In this document: positions 1 to 8,416 of the stretch, in pieces
How the letters are laid out: every line of letters begins with the position of its first letter
Position numbering within the stretch: the first letter of the stretch is position 1
Origin: an uncultured Oscillospiraceae bacterium
GTDB taxonomy: Bacteria > Bacillota > Clostridia > Oscillospirales > Oscillospiraceae
Direction of reading: 5' to 3'
NCBI GenBank assembly: GCA_947632005.1
Contig: CANRNU010000004.1
Location: 1 to 64,000 of the forward strand
Length of the DNA stretch: 64,000 bases
Notes under the pieces: generated by a model
Told to the model about the DNA's origin: nothing
What the model saw: only the letters and a program-made list of their open reading frames with translations
Database searches by the model: none
Translations under genes and position numbers: made by a program

Positions 1-663
1 ATCGGCCGTCTCTCCGGCTCCCAGCGGGTCCGGGGGGATGAGCGGGAGATGGATTGGACGCCGGGCGCGAAAAACTATAGGGCCCCCGCCGCGTCCGCTC
101 CGGCCCCGGCCCCTGCTCCGGCGCCCTGGCAGCAAGGGGCGCAGAATGGGGCCCAGAACAGGGGACAGCAGCGGGTCCAGCCCGGGATGCAATACCGCGG
201 TCCGGCGGCCCCGACGGGCACGGTCCCGCAGACAGCTCCGATGCAGGGCGGTCCGGCGGCCCCGACAGGCACGGTCCCGCTGACGGCCCCGATGCAGGGC
301 GGTCCGGCGGCCCCGACGGGCACGGTCCCGCTGACGGCTCCAATGCAAGGCGGCCCGGCGGCCCCGACAGGCACGGTCCCGCTGACGGCCCCGATGCAGG
401 GCAGTCCGGCGGCCCCGACGGATACGGTCCCGCTGACGGCCCCGATGCAGGGCGGTCCGGCGGCCCCGGCGGATACGGTCCCGCTGACGGCTCCGGTACA
501 GGAAGAGACCGGACATGCCGGCGGGCCGGACGGAGAGGGTACGGTCCAGTTGGACGAGGAGCTCCCTGCCGGCGGCGGGGACAGCGCGGAGGCGGCGCGG
601 CGGAAGCTGGGCTTCCAGCCGGACGTGAAGGTCTTGGTATTTCAGTCGGACGAGCGGATATGA
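1..663 (+). CDS. 3' part of a repeat-containing protein (cut by window edge)
   Basis: The frame is open from base 1, so the true start lies to the left and only the C-terminal ~220 residues are seen. They contain an Ala/Pro-rich stretch (APAPAPAPAP near base 105) and then six tandem 17-residue units with core GGPAAPTGTVPLTAPMQ (51 bases each, 199-504). A more acidic tail ends in a short hydrophobic patch (VKVLVFQSDERI). The stop overlaps a possible ATG of the next gene (ATGA at 660-663), so the two are probably co-transcribed. No enzymatic motif is visible in this part. It is likely a low-complexity linker or surface/scaffold region of a T7SS-locus protein. Function is not recognised. Confidence 0.6.
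   Translation: MGRLSGSQRVRGDEREMDWTPGAKNYRAPAASAPAPAPAPAPWQQGAQNGAQNRGQQRVQPGMQYRGPAAPTGTVPQTAPMQGGPAAPTGTVPLTAPMQGGPAAPTGTVPLTAPMQGGPAAPTGTVPLTAPMQGSPAAPTDTVPLTAPMQGGPAAPADTVPLTAPVQEETGHAGGPDGEGTVQLDEELPAGGGDSAEAARRKLGFQPDVKVLVFQSDERI
199..504 (+). repeat. Six tandem 51-bp coding repeats
   Basis: Units start at 199, 250, 301, 352, 403 and 454 with an exact 51-base period and a few substitutions per unit (for example GGC versus AGT at the unit start). The repeats stay in frame and encode GGPAAPTGTVPLTAPMQ variants, so copy number can change without a frameshift. Confidence 0.9.
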
Positions 664-710
664 GTTCGCTCCCCGGCCGGGAAGGGTATCTGGAAAGGAC
701 GGAGGAACAG

Positions 711-3700
711 ATGAAACGATATGCGGTGAGAAACAGGGTCCTGGCATGGCTGTGCGTCGCCGTGATGTTGCTGGCGGCGGTCCCCGCGAGAGCATATGCG
801 GATGGCGAAGAGCTGGAGTTCAAACTGCCGGAGGACAGCCATCTGACCTTTGAGAAGGCGGAGAAAGAGGAAGAGGACAAAAAGGTCTGGAAGATCAACG
901 AGGACGGCGAGTATGTGCTGGTGATGAAGCCGGACGACGGATACCAGCTGCCGGAGAGCATCGTCCTGAAGATCGGGGAGGACCAGGAGCTGAAGAAGGA
1001 CGAGGACTATAAATATGACCGGGAGAAGGGCGAGATCGTCATCTTCCCGGGAGTCCTGGCCGGGACGGAGAAGGTGACCGTCAAAGCGGCGGCCACGCCC
1101 GCGCCTGCGCCTACCCCGGCACCGACGCCGGAGCCCACACCGGAACCGACGCCAGAGCCCACCCCGGAGCCCACGCCGGAACCGACGCCGGAGCCAACAC
1201 CGGAGCCCACGCCGGAACCCACGGCAGAACCGACCCCGGAGGCTACGCCGGAGGCCACGGCGGAACCCACGCCTGAGCCGACGCCGGAAGCCACGGCGGA
1301 GGCTGCCCCGGAGGCTACGCCGGAACCGACCCCGGAGGCTACCCCGGAGAGCACGCCGGAGCCCTCGGCAGAGGCTACACCGGAGGCCACGGAAGTGCCT
1401 GCACCGGAAGCCACACCGGAAGCTACAGCGGTACCGGAGGCCATGCCGGAGGAGACAGCGGGCCCGGCGGAAGAGCCGGAGGTCACGCCGACGGCCACGC
1501 CGGAGCCGGCGGAAGAGCCGACGCCCACACCGGAAGGACCGGCGGAAGAGCCGGCAGAGCCGGAGCCCACGGCGGTGCCGGAACCTACAGCAGTGCCGGA
1601 ACCTACGGCCACGCCGGAGGCGCCCCATTATATGGCGGCCCTTGCGGGAGATGACCACATCCAGGTCAGCGGCGGGGAGAAGATCTATCCGGGAAGCGAG
1701 TACATCATCCACATCGACCAGCTGACGGCGGGATATGTGCTGGGCGGCGTGACCGTCGCGCTGGGAGAGGCCCCGCTGGGGGAAGACGCCTATACATGGA
1801 ACTATGACGGAGCGGAGTCCGTCAGCCTGCAGATCTTGCAGGAGGACGCCGACGGGAGCACGCTGTCGGTGCAGGTCGTCTCTATGCCGGGAAGCTATCC
1901 GGTGACGGTCGCCGGGCAGAAGCTCACGTCCGTCTCCGCCGCGGCGGACGGCGGGGAGCCGGTCCCGGCCGAGAAGGCGGAGGGCGGATATGTCTTCACG
2001 GCGGATTTCGACAAAACGTACACGGTGACGGTGACCTCGGCGGAGGGGTATCTGCTGCCGGAGGAGATCACCGCGGAGCCGGAGATACCGGGACTGGTCT
2101 GGGACGGCCAGACGGGACAGATGACGGTGCCCGCCGGGGCCGTCACCGGGCCGGCGCAGGTGAATGTGGTGACGTCCATGGCCGGGGATGGCTATGTGAT
2201 CACCCCGGGCGCGCCCGGCGAGAACGGCTGGTACGGCGAGGCAGTCACCATCCAGCCCCAGGCGCCTGCCACGGGCATTTTGTGCGACGAGACGTGGTAT
2301 AAGGGCATCGTGATCGGCGGGGCCGGCGAGGCTCCGGAGGAAGGCTGGCTGACCATCGGCGACTGCGAGGACCTGGAGGTGACGTTCCGGGTGAGCGACG
2401 GGACCTGGGACGGGACGGCCTATACCCAGGGCGAGCTGGGGAAAGCGGTGGTGAAGACCTTCAGCGTGGACTCGGCCGACCCACAGGTGGAGACATCGGT
2501 CAGCGGCGGCCTGGAGCAGGACGGGGTGCTGTATCTCGGCGAGGGAGACGAGGCGGTCGTCACCTTCACGGCGTCGGATACCAATTTCATCCCCGACGAG
2601 GCGGGCGCCTATGAGCTGGCGGCGCCCCCGGACGCGGCGGTGTCCGACTGGTCCGGGGAGGAAGAGGGCGTCTGGACCCTGACCGTCACCCTGGACGGCT
2701 CGTCGATGCAGGAGGGCCGGTATGACATCGGGCTCACCGTGACCGACGGGGCGGGGCACGCCGTGCAGAAGACGGCGGCTGCCGTCTGCGTGGACCGAAC
2801 GGGCCCGGAGGTGGCGGGCGTCTCCTACACGCCCACGGAGAGCGGGAAGAGCGTCAGGGAACGGACGCTGGACATGGGCTACAGCGTCTCCGACGCCGGC
2901 GCCGTCCAGGTGACGGTGTCCGCCAGGGACGCGCTCTCCCCGGTGAGCTATTTCGTCATCGAAGACGAGAGCGGCACGCTGTATGAGCATCTGGGCGCCA
3001 GAGCGGACGGGGACAGCGGAAGCTATACCGCGGTCACGGACGAGCCGGTCACGGCCCAGTACAAGGGCCAGCTCACGGTGACGGCGGTGGATGTGCTGGG
3101 CAACAGCGGCACGCTCTCCCCGGACCGGGACAACACCGGCAACACCAATCTGATGCTGGATACCGCGGCCCCCGAGGTGGTGCTTTCGGCCCCCGATTAT
3201 ACGTCGGTGCACAACACGGACTATGTCCTGGAGATGACGGTCAGCGACCCCGTGGAGCAGGGCGTGTACTCCGGCGTGGCGAGCGTCACCTGCATGGTGG
3301 GGGTATACAGCACCGCTGACCAGAAGAACTGGAGCGGCGTGGGCGGTATGCAGCAGTTGTATGCCGCCGGCGGTGAGTATACCCAGGAGGTGACGTGCCG
3401 GGTGACGATCCCCGCCGGGATCAACAGCAACCTGGTGTTCGTCCAGGTGATGGCGGAGGACAACGCCGGCAACACCAACAAGCTCACCAGCAATGTGTTC
3501 AAAATGGACGACCAGGCGCCGGTCGTGAACGTGCGCTTCGACAACAACGAGGCGGTCAATGAGTGGTATTTCAAGGCGCCCCGGACGGCCACCGTGACGG
3601 TGACGGACAAAAACTTCATCTCCAGCGGCGTGACGCTCCTCACCGAGGGGGCCCAGGGGATCTGGTCCGCCGGGACCGACGCCGACCGGGACGGTCTGCC

Positions 3701-5399
3701 CGATACATACACCTGCCCCATCGTCTACGATCAGGACGGGGCGTACAGCCTGACTGTCCGGGCCGCGGATCTGGGGGGCAACACCCTGGAGGACCCGCAG
3801 GTGACCTATACGGGCACGGCGCCGCAGATGTTCACCGTGGACATGACGGCGCCGGTGTATGAGATCAGCCTCGGGAACGCGGGAGACGGCGGGTACCTCA
3901 TGGACGCCGCCGACGCCGTGCTGACGGTCCGGGAGGTGAACTTCTCGCCCATGCTGGCCTCGGCAGGTCTCTCGGTGACAAGGGACGGGACGGACATCAG
4001 CGGCGAGGTCAGCGGCATGCTCCAGTGGGAGGGTGCGGAGGTCCTGACGGCGGACTTCCCCCTGCACGACGACGGGGAGTACACGGTGGATATGGCCTTC
4101 GAGGACCTGGCCGGCAACGCCGCTGTGGGCGTGGAGCGGTCCGTGTTCGTGGACCTGCATGACCCGGTGGTGCGCGTCACCGGCGTGGCCGATCAGTCGG
4201 CCAACGCGCAGGACACGATCCGGCCCACGGTCACGGTGTCCGACAAGTATTATGAGGCCGGCGCCACGGCCATCGTGCTCACCAACGGCATGGGCCAGGA
4301 CGTGACACAGACGTATCTGACCGGGAGCTCCGCCTCCGAGGTGGTCTATGACGCCGTCAGCGGCGTGTATACCCAGACCTTTACGCTGGAGAACATCGCC
4401 GAGGACGACATTTACAGCCTGACCGCCACCAACACCGACCGGTCCGGCCGGACGAACAGCGTGATGACCGTGACCGGCGCCGACGGCGCCGAGCGGCAGA
4501 TCTCCCTGGCGGAAGGGGAGAAGATGCGCTTCTCCGTCAACCGCAACGGCTCGTCCTACGCCGCCAATGAGGAGACCATGGCCATCATGGGCCAGTATGT
4601 CCAGCAGGTCCACGACGTGCGGATCATGGAGATCAACGTGGATGAGCTGGACCCGGAGAGCGTCCACCTCACCCTGACCCGGGACAACAACACCCAGGAC
4701 CTGACCGCCGGCGAGGACTTCACCTGGGAGACGGACCCGGCCAACGCCTCCGGGTGGCATGTCTATGAATACGCCCTGAACGACGAGCTGTTCGAGGACG
4801 ACGGCAGCTATGCCGTGTCGGTCTACTCCCAGGACGCCGCGGGCAATATCTCCCAGAACAATACGGAGGACAAAAACTTCGAGGTCTCCTTCGTGGTGGA
4901 TAAGACCCCGCCCATCTATGTGGCCATGAACCTGGAGGACGGCGCCGTGTACAACGAGCAGAGCCGGACCGTCACCATCAACTGCAGCGACAACATCGCC
5001 CTGGACAGCGTCAAGGTGCTCATGCTGGACAGCACCGCCCCCAGAGATGAAAACGGCGACCTCATCTGGTACGACACGGACGAGGAGGGCAACATCATCT
5101 GGCGCGGCAGGGAGCTGGCGCTCACCTATGCCGGCAACGGCGACTATACCTTCACTCTGGAGGAGGGCGACAGCGCCGCAACCTCCCAGCAGAGCGTGCT
5201 GGTGGTCTGCACCGATAAGGCCCACAACCAGAACATTCACCAGGAGATCAAAGAGTTCACGGTCTCCAGCAACGGCTGGGTCCGGCTGCGGGCCAATCTG
5301 GCCCTGTTCTACGGCGTGCTGGCCGGCGCCGGCATCCTGTTCGCCGGGGCGGCTGCGATCCTGCTGCTGCCGATGCGGAGAAAGCACAAGGCCCAGTGA
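711..5399 (+). CDS. Large membrane-anchored surface protein: Pro/Glu/Thr repeats plus Ig-like domains
   Basis: This 1562-residue protein starts at ATG 711, preceded by GGAGG at 701-705. An in-frame ATG at 660 is less likely because it would precede the signal peptide. Residues 1-30 are a Sec signal peptide (basic start, hydrophobic LAWLCVAVMLLAAVPARAYA). Residues ~127-305 are a long PEPTPEPTPE-type stalk. The remaining ~1200 residues look like repeated bacterial Ig-like beta-sandwich modules, with recurring phrases such as DTAAPEV, DDQAPVV, DMTAPVY and DKTPPIY at domain boundaries. The C-terminus is one membrane helix (LFYGVLAGAGILFAGAAAI) followed by basic RRKHKAQ. There is no LPXTG motif, so anchoring is by the helix. 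Its place at the head of the T7SS/phospho-signalling operon suggests an adhesin or cell-wall-spanning component. The exact role is unknown. Confidence 0.8.
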   Translation: MKRYAVRNRVLAWLCVAVMLLAAVPARAYADGEELEFKLPEDSHLTFEKAEKEEEDKKVWKINEDGEYVLVMKPDDGYQLPESIVLKIGEDQELKKDEDYKYDREKGEIVIFPGVLAGTEKVTVKAAATPAPAPTPAPTPEPTPEPTPEPTPEPTPEPTPEPTPEPTPEPTAEPTPEATPEATAEPTPEPTPEATAEAAPEATPEPTPEATPESTPEPSAEATPEATEVPAPEATPEATAVPEAMPEETAGPAEEPEVTPTATPEPAEEPTPTPEGPAEEPAEPEPTAVPEPTAVPEPTATPEAPHYMAALAGDDHIQVSGGEKIYPGSEYIIHIDQLTAGYVLGGVTVALGEAPLGEDAYTWNYDGAESVSLQILQEDADGSTLSVQVVSMPGSYPVTVAGQKLTSVSAAADGGEPVPAEKAEGGYVFTADFDKTYTVTVTSAEGYLLPEEITAEPEIPGLVWDGQTGQMTVPAGAVTGPAQVNVVTSMAGDGYVITPGAPGENGWYGEAVTIQPQAPATGILCDETWYKGIVIGGAGEAPEEGWLTIGDCEDLEVTFRVSDGTWDGTAYTQGELGKAVVKTFSVDSADPQVETSVSGGLEQDGVLYLGEGDEAVVTFTASDTNFIPDEAGAYELAAPPDAAVSDWSGEEEGVWTLTVTLDGSSMQEGRYDIGLTVTDGAGHAVQKTAAAVCVDRTGPEVAGVSYTPTESGKSVRERTLDMGYSVSDAGAVQVTVSARDALSPVSYFVIEDESGTLYEHLGARADGDSGSYTAVTDEPVTAQYKGQLTVTAVDVLGNSGTLSPDRDNTGNTNLMLDTAAPEVVLSAPDYTSVHNTDYVLEMTVSDPVEQGVYSGVASVTCMVGVYSTADQKNWSGVGGMQQLYAAGGEYTQEVTCRVTIPAGINSNLVFVQVMAEDNAGNTNKLTSNVFKMDDQAPVVNVRFDNNEAVNEWYFKAPRTATVTVTDKNFISSGVTLLTEGAQGIWSAGTDADRDGLPDTYTCPIVYDQDGAYSLTVRAADLGGNTLEDPQVTYTGTAPQMFTVDMTAPVYEISLGNAGDGGYLMDAADAVLTVREVNFSPMLASAGLSVTRDGTDISGEVSGMLQWEGAEVLTADFPLHDDGEYTVDMAFEDLAGNAAVGVERSVFVDLHDPVVRVTGVADQSANAQDTIRPTVTVSDKYYEAGATAIVLTNGMGQDVTQTYLTGSSASEVVYDAVSGVYTQTFTLENIAEDDIYSLTATNTDRSGRTNSVMTVTGADGAERQISLAEGEKMRFSVNRNGSSYAANEETMAIMGQYVQQVHDVRIMEINVDELDPESVHLTLTRDNNTQDLTAGEDFTWETDPANASGWHVYEYALNDELFEDDGSYAVSVYSQDAAGNISQNNTEDKNFEVSFVVDKTPPIYVAMNLEDGAVYNEQSRTVTINCSDNIALDSVKVLMLDSTAPRDENGDLIWYDTDEEGNIIWRGRELALTYAGNGDYTFTLEEGDSAATSQQSVLVVCTDKAHNQNIHQEIKEFTVSSNGWVRLRANLALFYGVLAGAGILFAGAAAILLLPMRRKHKAQ

Positions 5400-5428
5400 T
5401 CGGGCGCCGGTGAGACGGGGGTCATGGG

Positions 5429-5944
5429 ATGAAACGGAAAAATACCGGCTGTGACCGGTCGGATATGGACCAGGGATACGGGGCGTTTTTCCCCTATGCG
5501 GTGCGGTCGCCGGACGGAGCGCCCCGGGTCCCGCCGGGACCCGGCCCGGAGGCGGACACCGTGGCCCTGGACGAGGGGCGGCCGACGACCGGTCCGGTCC
5601 GGCCCGGTCTGACGCCCCCGGAGCGGGCGGTGGCCAGCGTGCTGGTGTTCACGGACACCGAGCGGCGGCGCACCTATTCCGTGCAGCTCTTGGACCGGGT
5701 CACCCTGGGCCGGGAGGAGAGCCTGAACGACATCGCGGTCCGGGACCAGCGGATATCCGCCCGGCACTGTGAGGTATTCCGGGAGGGCGGACGGCTGATG
5801 GTGCGGGACGTGGGGTCCACCAACGGCACCGTGCTGGTGTCCCGGGGCGTCCGGTACCCGGTGGACAGATGGAAGGGCCTGGAGATACAGACAGGCGACA
5901 TGCTGGAGATAGGGCTGACCAGGCTGGAGCTCTCCGGCGTCTGA
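5429..5944 (+). CDS. FHA-domain protein (171 aa)
   Basis: A small cytosolic protein with a disordered N-terminus (~65 residues) and one forkhead-associated domain at about residues 70-168. The phosphothreonine-binding signature is complete: LGREESLNDI, then ISARHC, then DVGSTNGT. FHA domains bind phosphothreonine peptides. A Ser/Thr kinase and a PP2C phosphatase are encoded 2.5-5 kb downstream in the same direction, so this is a probable reader of their output. It lies 29 bases after the surface-protein gene, consistent with one operon. The start at 5429 has only a weak G-rich ribosome site (ACGGGGGTC). A later ATG at 5465 (MDQGYG) is possible. Confidence 0.85.
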   Translation: MKRKNTGCDRSDMDQGYGAFFPYAVRSPDGAPRVPPGPGPEADTVALDEGRPTTGPVRPGLTPPERAVASVLVFTDTERRRTYSVQLLDRVTLGREESLNDIAVRDQRISARHCEVFREGGRLMVRDVGSTNGTVLVSRGVRYPVDRWKGLEIQTGDMLEIGLTRLELSGV

Positions 5945-5999
5945 GACAGAACACTTACTTTGCCCCGGGGTGGTCCCGGGGCCGTGCGGGAGGATATCA

Positions 6000-7505
6000 G
6001 TGGTGACGACTCTATTTCAATCGGGCGCGGACGGGGCGTGCCTGGTGGTGCTGGAACGGGGCGCGGTGCGCAGCTATGCGCTGGGCGCCCAGGCGCTGTG
6101 GACGATAGGCCGCAGGACCCCGGAACACGCGCCGGATATTTCCTTCGACTCCCCCATCGTCAGCCGGGAGCAGGGCGAGTTTTTCGCCAGCGGCGGACAG
6201 TGGTTCTACTGCGACGGAGGGAGCCGGAACGGGACATTTTACAACGACGTGAAGATATGGGCCGGATATCGGGTGAAGAGCAAGCCGGTGCCCCTGAGCA
6301 GCGGCGACGTGCTCCGGGTGGACCGGCGGGACGCGTCCCTGGCGGACCCGAGGGGCGTGTGGATGTATTTCTCCGCCGCCCCCATCCGGGGGGTGTGGCG
6401 GTACTATCCCCTGGCGGGACGCACCAGCACCGTCATCGGCCGGGACGCCGCCCGGTGCGACATCGTCCAGCCCCTGGCCTATATCTCCGGGCAGCATGCC
6501 CGCATCGTTGCCCGGGACGGACAGTTCTGGCTCAGCGACTGCGGCAGCAAGGCGGGCACCTGGCTCAACGGACGGCCCCTCCGGAAGGAGACGTGCCTGG
6601 GAGAGAAGGACCATATCTGCCTGTGCGACTGCCATTTCATCTTTGCCGACGGCGGACTTATCTACAACGACCGGGGCCAACCATCCCCCCGGGAGCAGGG
6701 CGGTGACCCCCGGCAGGGGGATGTGATGCTCCGGGCGGACATCCGCTCCAAAAAGGTCCGGGACCTGAACGGCCACGGGGAGAAGGAGCTCATCCGGGAT
6801 GTGACCCTGGAGATCCGGTCCGGGGAGCTGATCGCCCTGCTGGGAGGCTCCGGCGCTGGCAAATCCACGCTGATGAACTGCCTGAACGGAACAGAGCGGT
6901 CCGGCGTGGAGGGCACCGTCAGCTTCCGGGGGGAGGACCTGTACAAGAACTATGACCGGCTGAAATGCCTGGTGGGCAATGTGCCCCAGCAGAACGTCCT
7001 CAACGAGACCCTCAGCGTGGAGCAGGAGCTGAGATATGCCGCCAAGCTCCGTCTGCCCGGGGACATGAGCCGGGACGATATCCAGCGGCAGGTGGACAAG
7101 ACCCTGGAGGTGCTGGACCTGCAGGCCAAGCGGAAGAGCCCCATCCGGAAGCTCAGCGGCGGCGAACAGAAGCGGGTCAACATCGGCGTGGAGCTGGTGG
7201 CGGACCGGGAGCTGCTATGCCTGGACGAGCCGGACGCGGGACTGGACCCCCACGCGAAAAAGGAGCTGTTCACCACCTTGCAGCACCTGGCCCACGAGCG
7301 GGGCAAGTGCGTGCTGGCCATCATCCACGATGTGTCCGAGATCGACATGTTCGACCAGATCGTCATGATGGTGAAAGTCCATGAGGTGGGGCGGCTGGCC
7401 TTTGCCGGGTCCCCGGCGGAGGGACGCAGGCGCTTCCAGGTGACGAACCTCACGGAGGTATACGACCTGGTCCAGAAAGAGCCTGAAAAATATATTGTGG
7501 GGTAA
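6000..7505 (+). CDS. FHA-FHA-ABC transporter ATP-binding protein
   Basis: I place the start at GTG 6000, six bases after GGGAGG (5988-5993). An upstream GTG at 5970 has no ribosome site. Two FHA domains come first: residues ~33-85 (IGRRTPEH...VSREQGEF...GGSRNGT) and ~145-195 (VIGRDAARC...ISGQHAR...DCGSKAGT). A complete ABC ATPase follows: Walker A GGSGAGKST near residue 280, signature LSGGEQKR near 384 and Walker B LLCLDEPDAGLD near 404. FHA plus ABC is the architecture of mycobacterial Rv1747, a PknF kinase substrate. Here ATPase and permease are separate genes with a 4-base gap. Export or import substrate is unknown. In FHA2 the usual STNGT is SKAGT, so phospho-binding may be altered there. 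Confidence 0.88.
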   Translation: MVTTLFQSGADGACLVVLERGAVRSYALGAQALWTIGRRTPEHAPDISFDSPIVSREQGEFFASGGQWFYCDGGSRNGTFYNDVKIWAGYRVKSKPVPLSSGDVLRVDRRDASLADPRGVWMYFSAAPIRGVWRYYPLAGRTSTVIGRDAARCDIVQPLAYISGQHARIVARDGQFWLSDCGSKAGTWLNGRPLRKETCLGEKDHICLCDCHFIFADGGLIYNDRGQPSPREQGGDPRQGDVMLRADIRSKKVRDLNGHGEKELIRDVTLEIRSGELIALLGGSGAGKSTLMNCLNGTERSGVEGTVSFRGEDLYKNYDRLKCLVGNVPQQNVLNETLSVEQELRYAAKLRLPGDMSRDDIQRQVDKTLEVLDLQAKRKSPIRKLSGGEQKRVNIGVELVADRELLCLDEPDAGLDPHAKKELFTTLQHLAHERGKCVLAIIHDVSEIDMFDQIVMMVKVHEVGRLAFAGSPAEGRRRFQVTNLTEVYDLVQKEPEKYIVG

Positions 7506-7509
7506 CGGT

Positions 7510-8370
7510 GTGAAGACTGATATGACAAAACGGTCCGCGTTCAGCGAGTGGCTGCTGCTCACCAGACAGTCCGCGGCCATCCTGTTCACAGACAAAAAGA
7601 ACCTGATCCTGTCCCTGGTCTTCCCGGTGGTGGCGGCTGTCATCACCGTGTGGATCGCGGGGGAAAACATGTTCGTCACCTTCGAGGGGACGAAATCGGC
7701 TTGCTTCGTGCTGGTGAGCGCGGCCATCTGGGGCGGGCTGTTCAACTCCATCCAGGTGGTGGTGAAGGAGCGGAGCATCATCAAACGGAACCTGACCTCG
7801 GGGATGTACCTGCGCTCCTATATCGCCTCCAAGGCGGTGGTACAGCTGCTGCTGTGCCTGTTCCAGAGCGTGCTGCTCACGTGCAGCTTCCTCGGGGTGC
7901 ACTGGCGGTACGGCAACGACCTGCCGGCGGAGGGGGTCATCCTGCCCTGGGCGCTGGGGGAGTATTTCATCAGCCTGTTCGTGCTGACCTATGCGGCGGA
8001 CGCCATGGGGCTGTTCCTGTCCAGTCTGGTGCGAAAGCCGGAGACCGCCAACGTGATGGCGCCCTATATCCTGATCGTACAGCTGATCTTCTCCGGGGTG
8101 CTGTTCACCATGGAGGGGGCGGCGGACGCGCTGTCCTACGCCATGTTCAGCCGCTGGGGCATGGAGGCCCTGGGCAGTATCAGCGACCTGAACGGGCTGC
8201 CCCTGGCCATCCAGGCCACGGTGCCCACGGTGCCCCATGAGGCGGACGATATGTTCCTGCGCACCGGCGAACACCTGCTGACGGTGTGGCTGGTGCTGGG
8301 GGCGTTTGCCCTGGTGTTCCTGCTGCTGGGCAACTTGTTCCTGCACCGGGTCGCCAAGGACAGCCGCTGA
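7510..8370 (+). CDS. ABC-2 type transporter permease
   Basis: This 286-residue integral membrane protein starts at GTG 7510, seven bases after GGGG. ATG 7522 is an alternative. It has about six hydrophobic segments, including LILSLVFPVVAAVITVWIA, a segment around FVLVSAAIWGGLFNSI and the last one LLTVWLVLGAFALVFLLLGNLF. A conserved-looking loop NVMAPYILIVQLIFSGVLF is typical of the ABC-2 family. It directly follows the FHA-FHA-ABC ATPase and almost certainly forms the membrane half of that transporter. Together the two match a split version of Rv1747-like FHA-regulated exporters. The transported molecule cannot be read from sequence. Confidence 0.85.
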   Translation: MKTDMTKRSAFSEWLLLTRQSAAILFTDKKNLILSLVFPVVAAVITVWIAGENMFVTFEGTKSACFVLVSAAIWGGLFNSIQVVVKERSIIKRNLTSGMYLRSYIASKAVVQLLLCLFQSVLLTCSFLGVHWRYGNDLPAEGVILPWALGEYFISLFVLTYAADAMGLFLSSLVRKPETANVMAPYILIVQLIFSGVLFTMEGAADALSYAMFSRWGMEALGSISDLNGLPLAIQATVPTVPHEADDMFLRTGEHLLTVWLVLGAFALVFLLLGNLFLHRVAKDSR

Positions 8371-8416
8371 GTGGAAAACAAAGACCGCAGACGACGCAGA
8401 AAAGGGGGCGAAGACC

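Noticed and set aside
199-504. CRISPR array
   Set aside because: Repeats are directly adjacent without spacers, in frame and protein-coding.
642-5387. Very long open frame on the minus strand opposite the surface-protein gene
   Set aside because: It is Arg/His/Gly-rich with no domain and mirrors the codon pattern of the real gene. High GC removes stop codons on the opposite strand.
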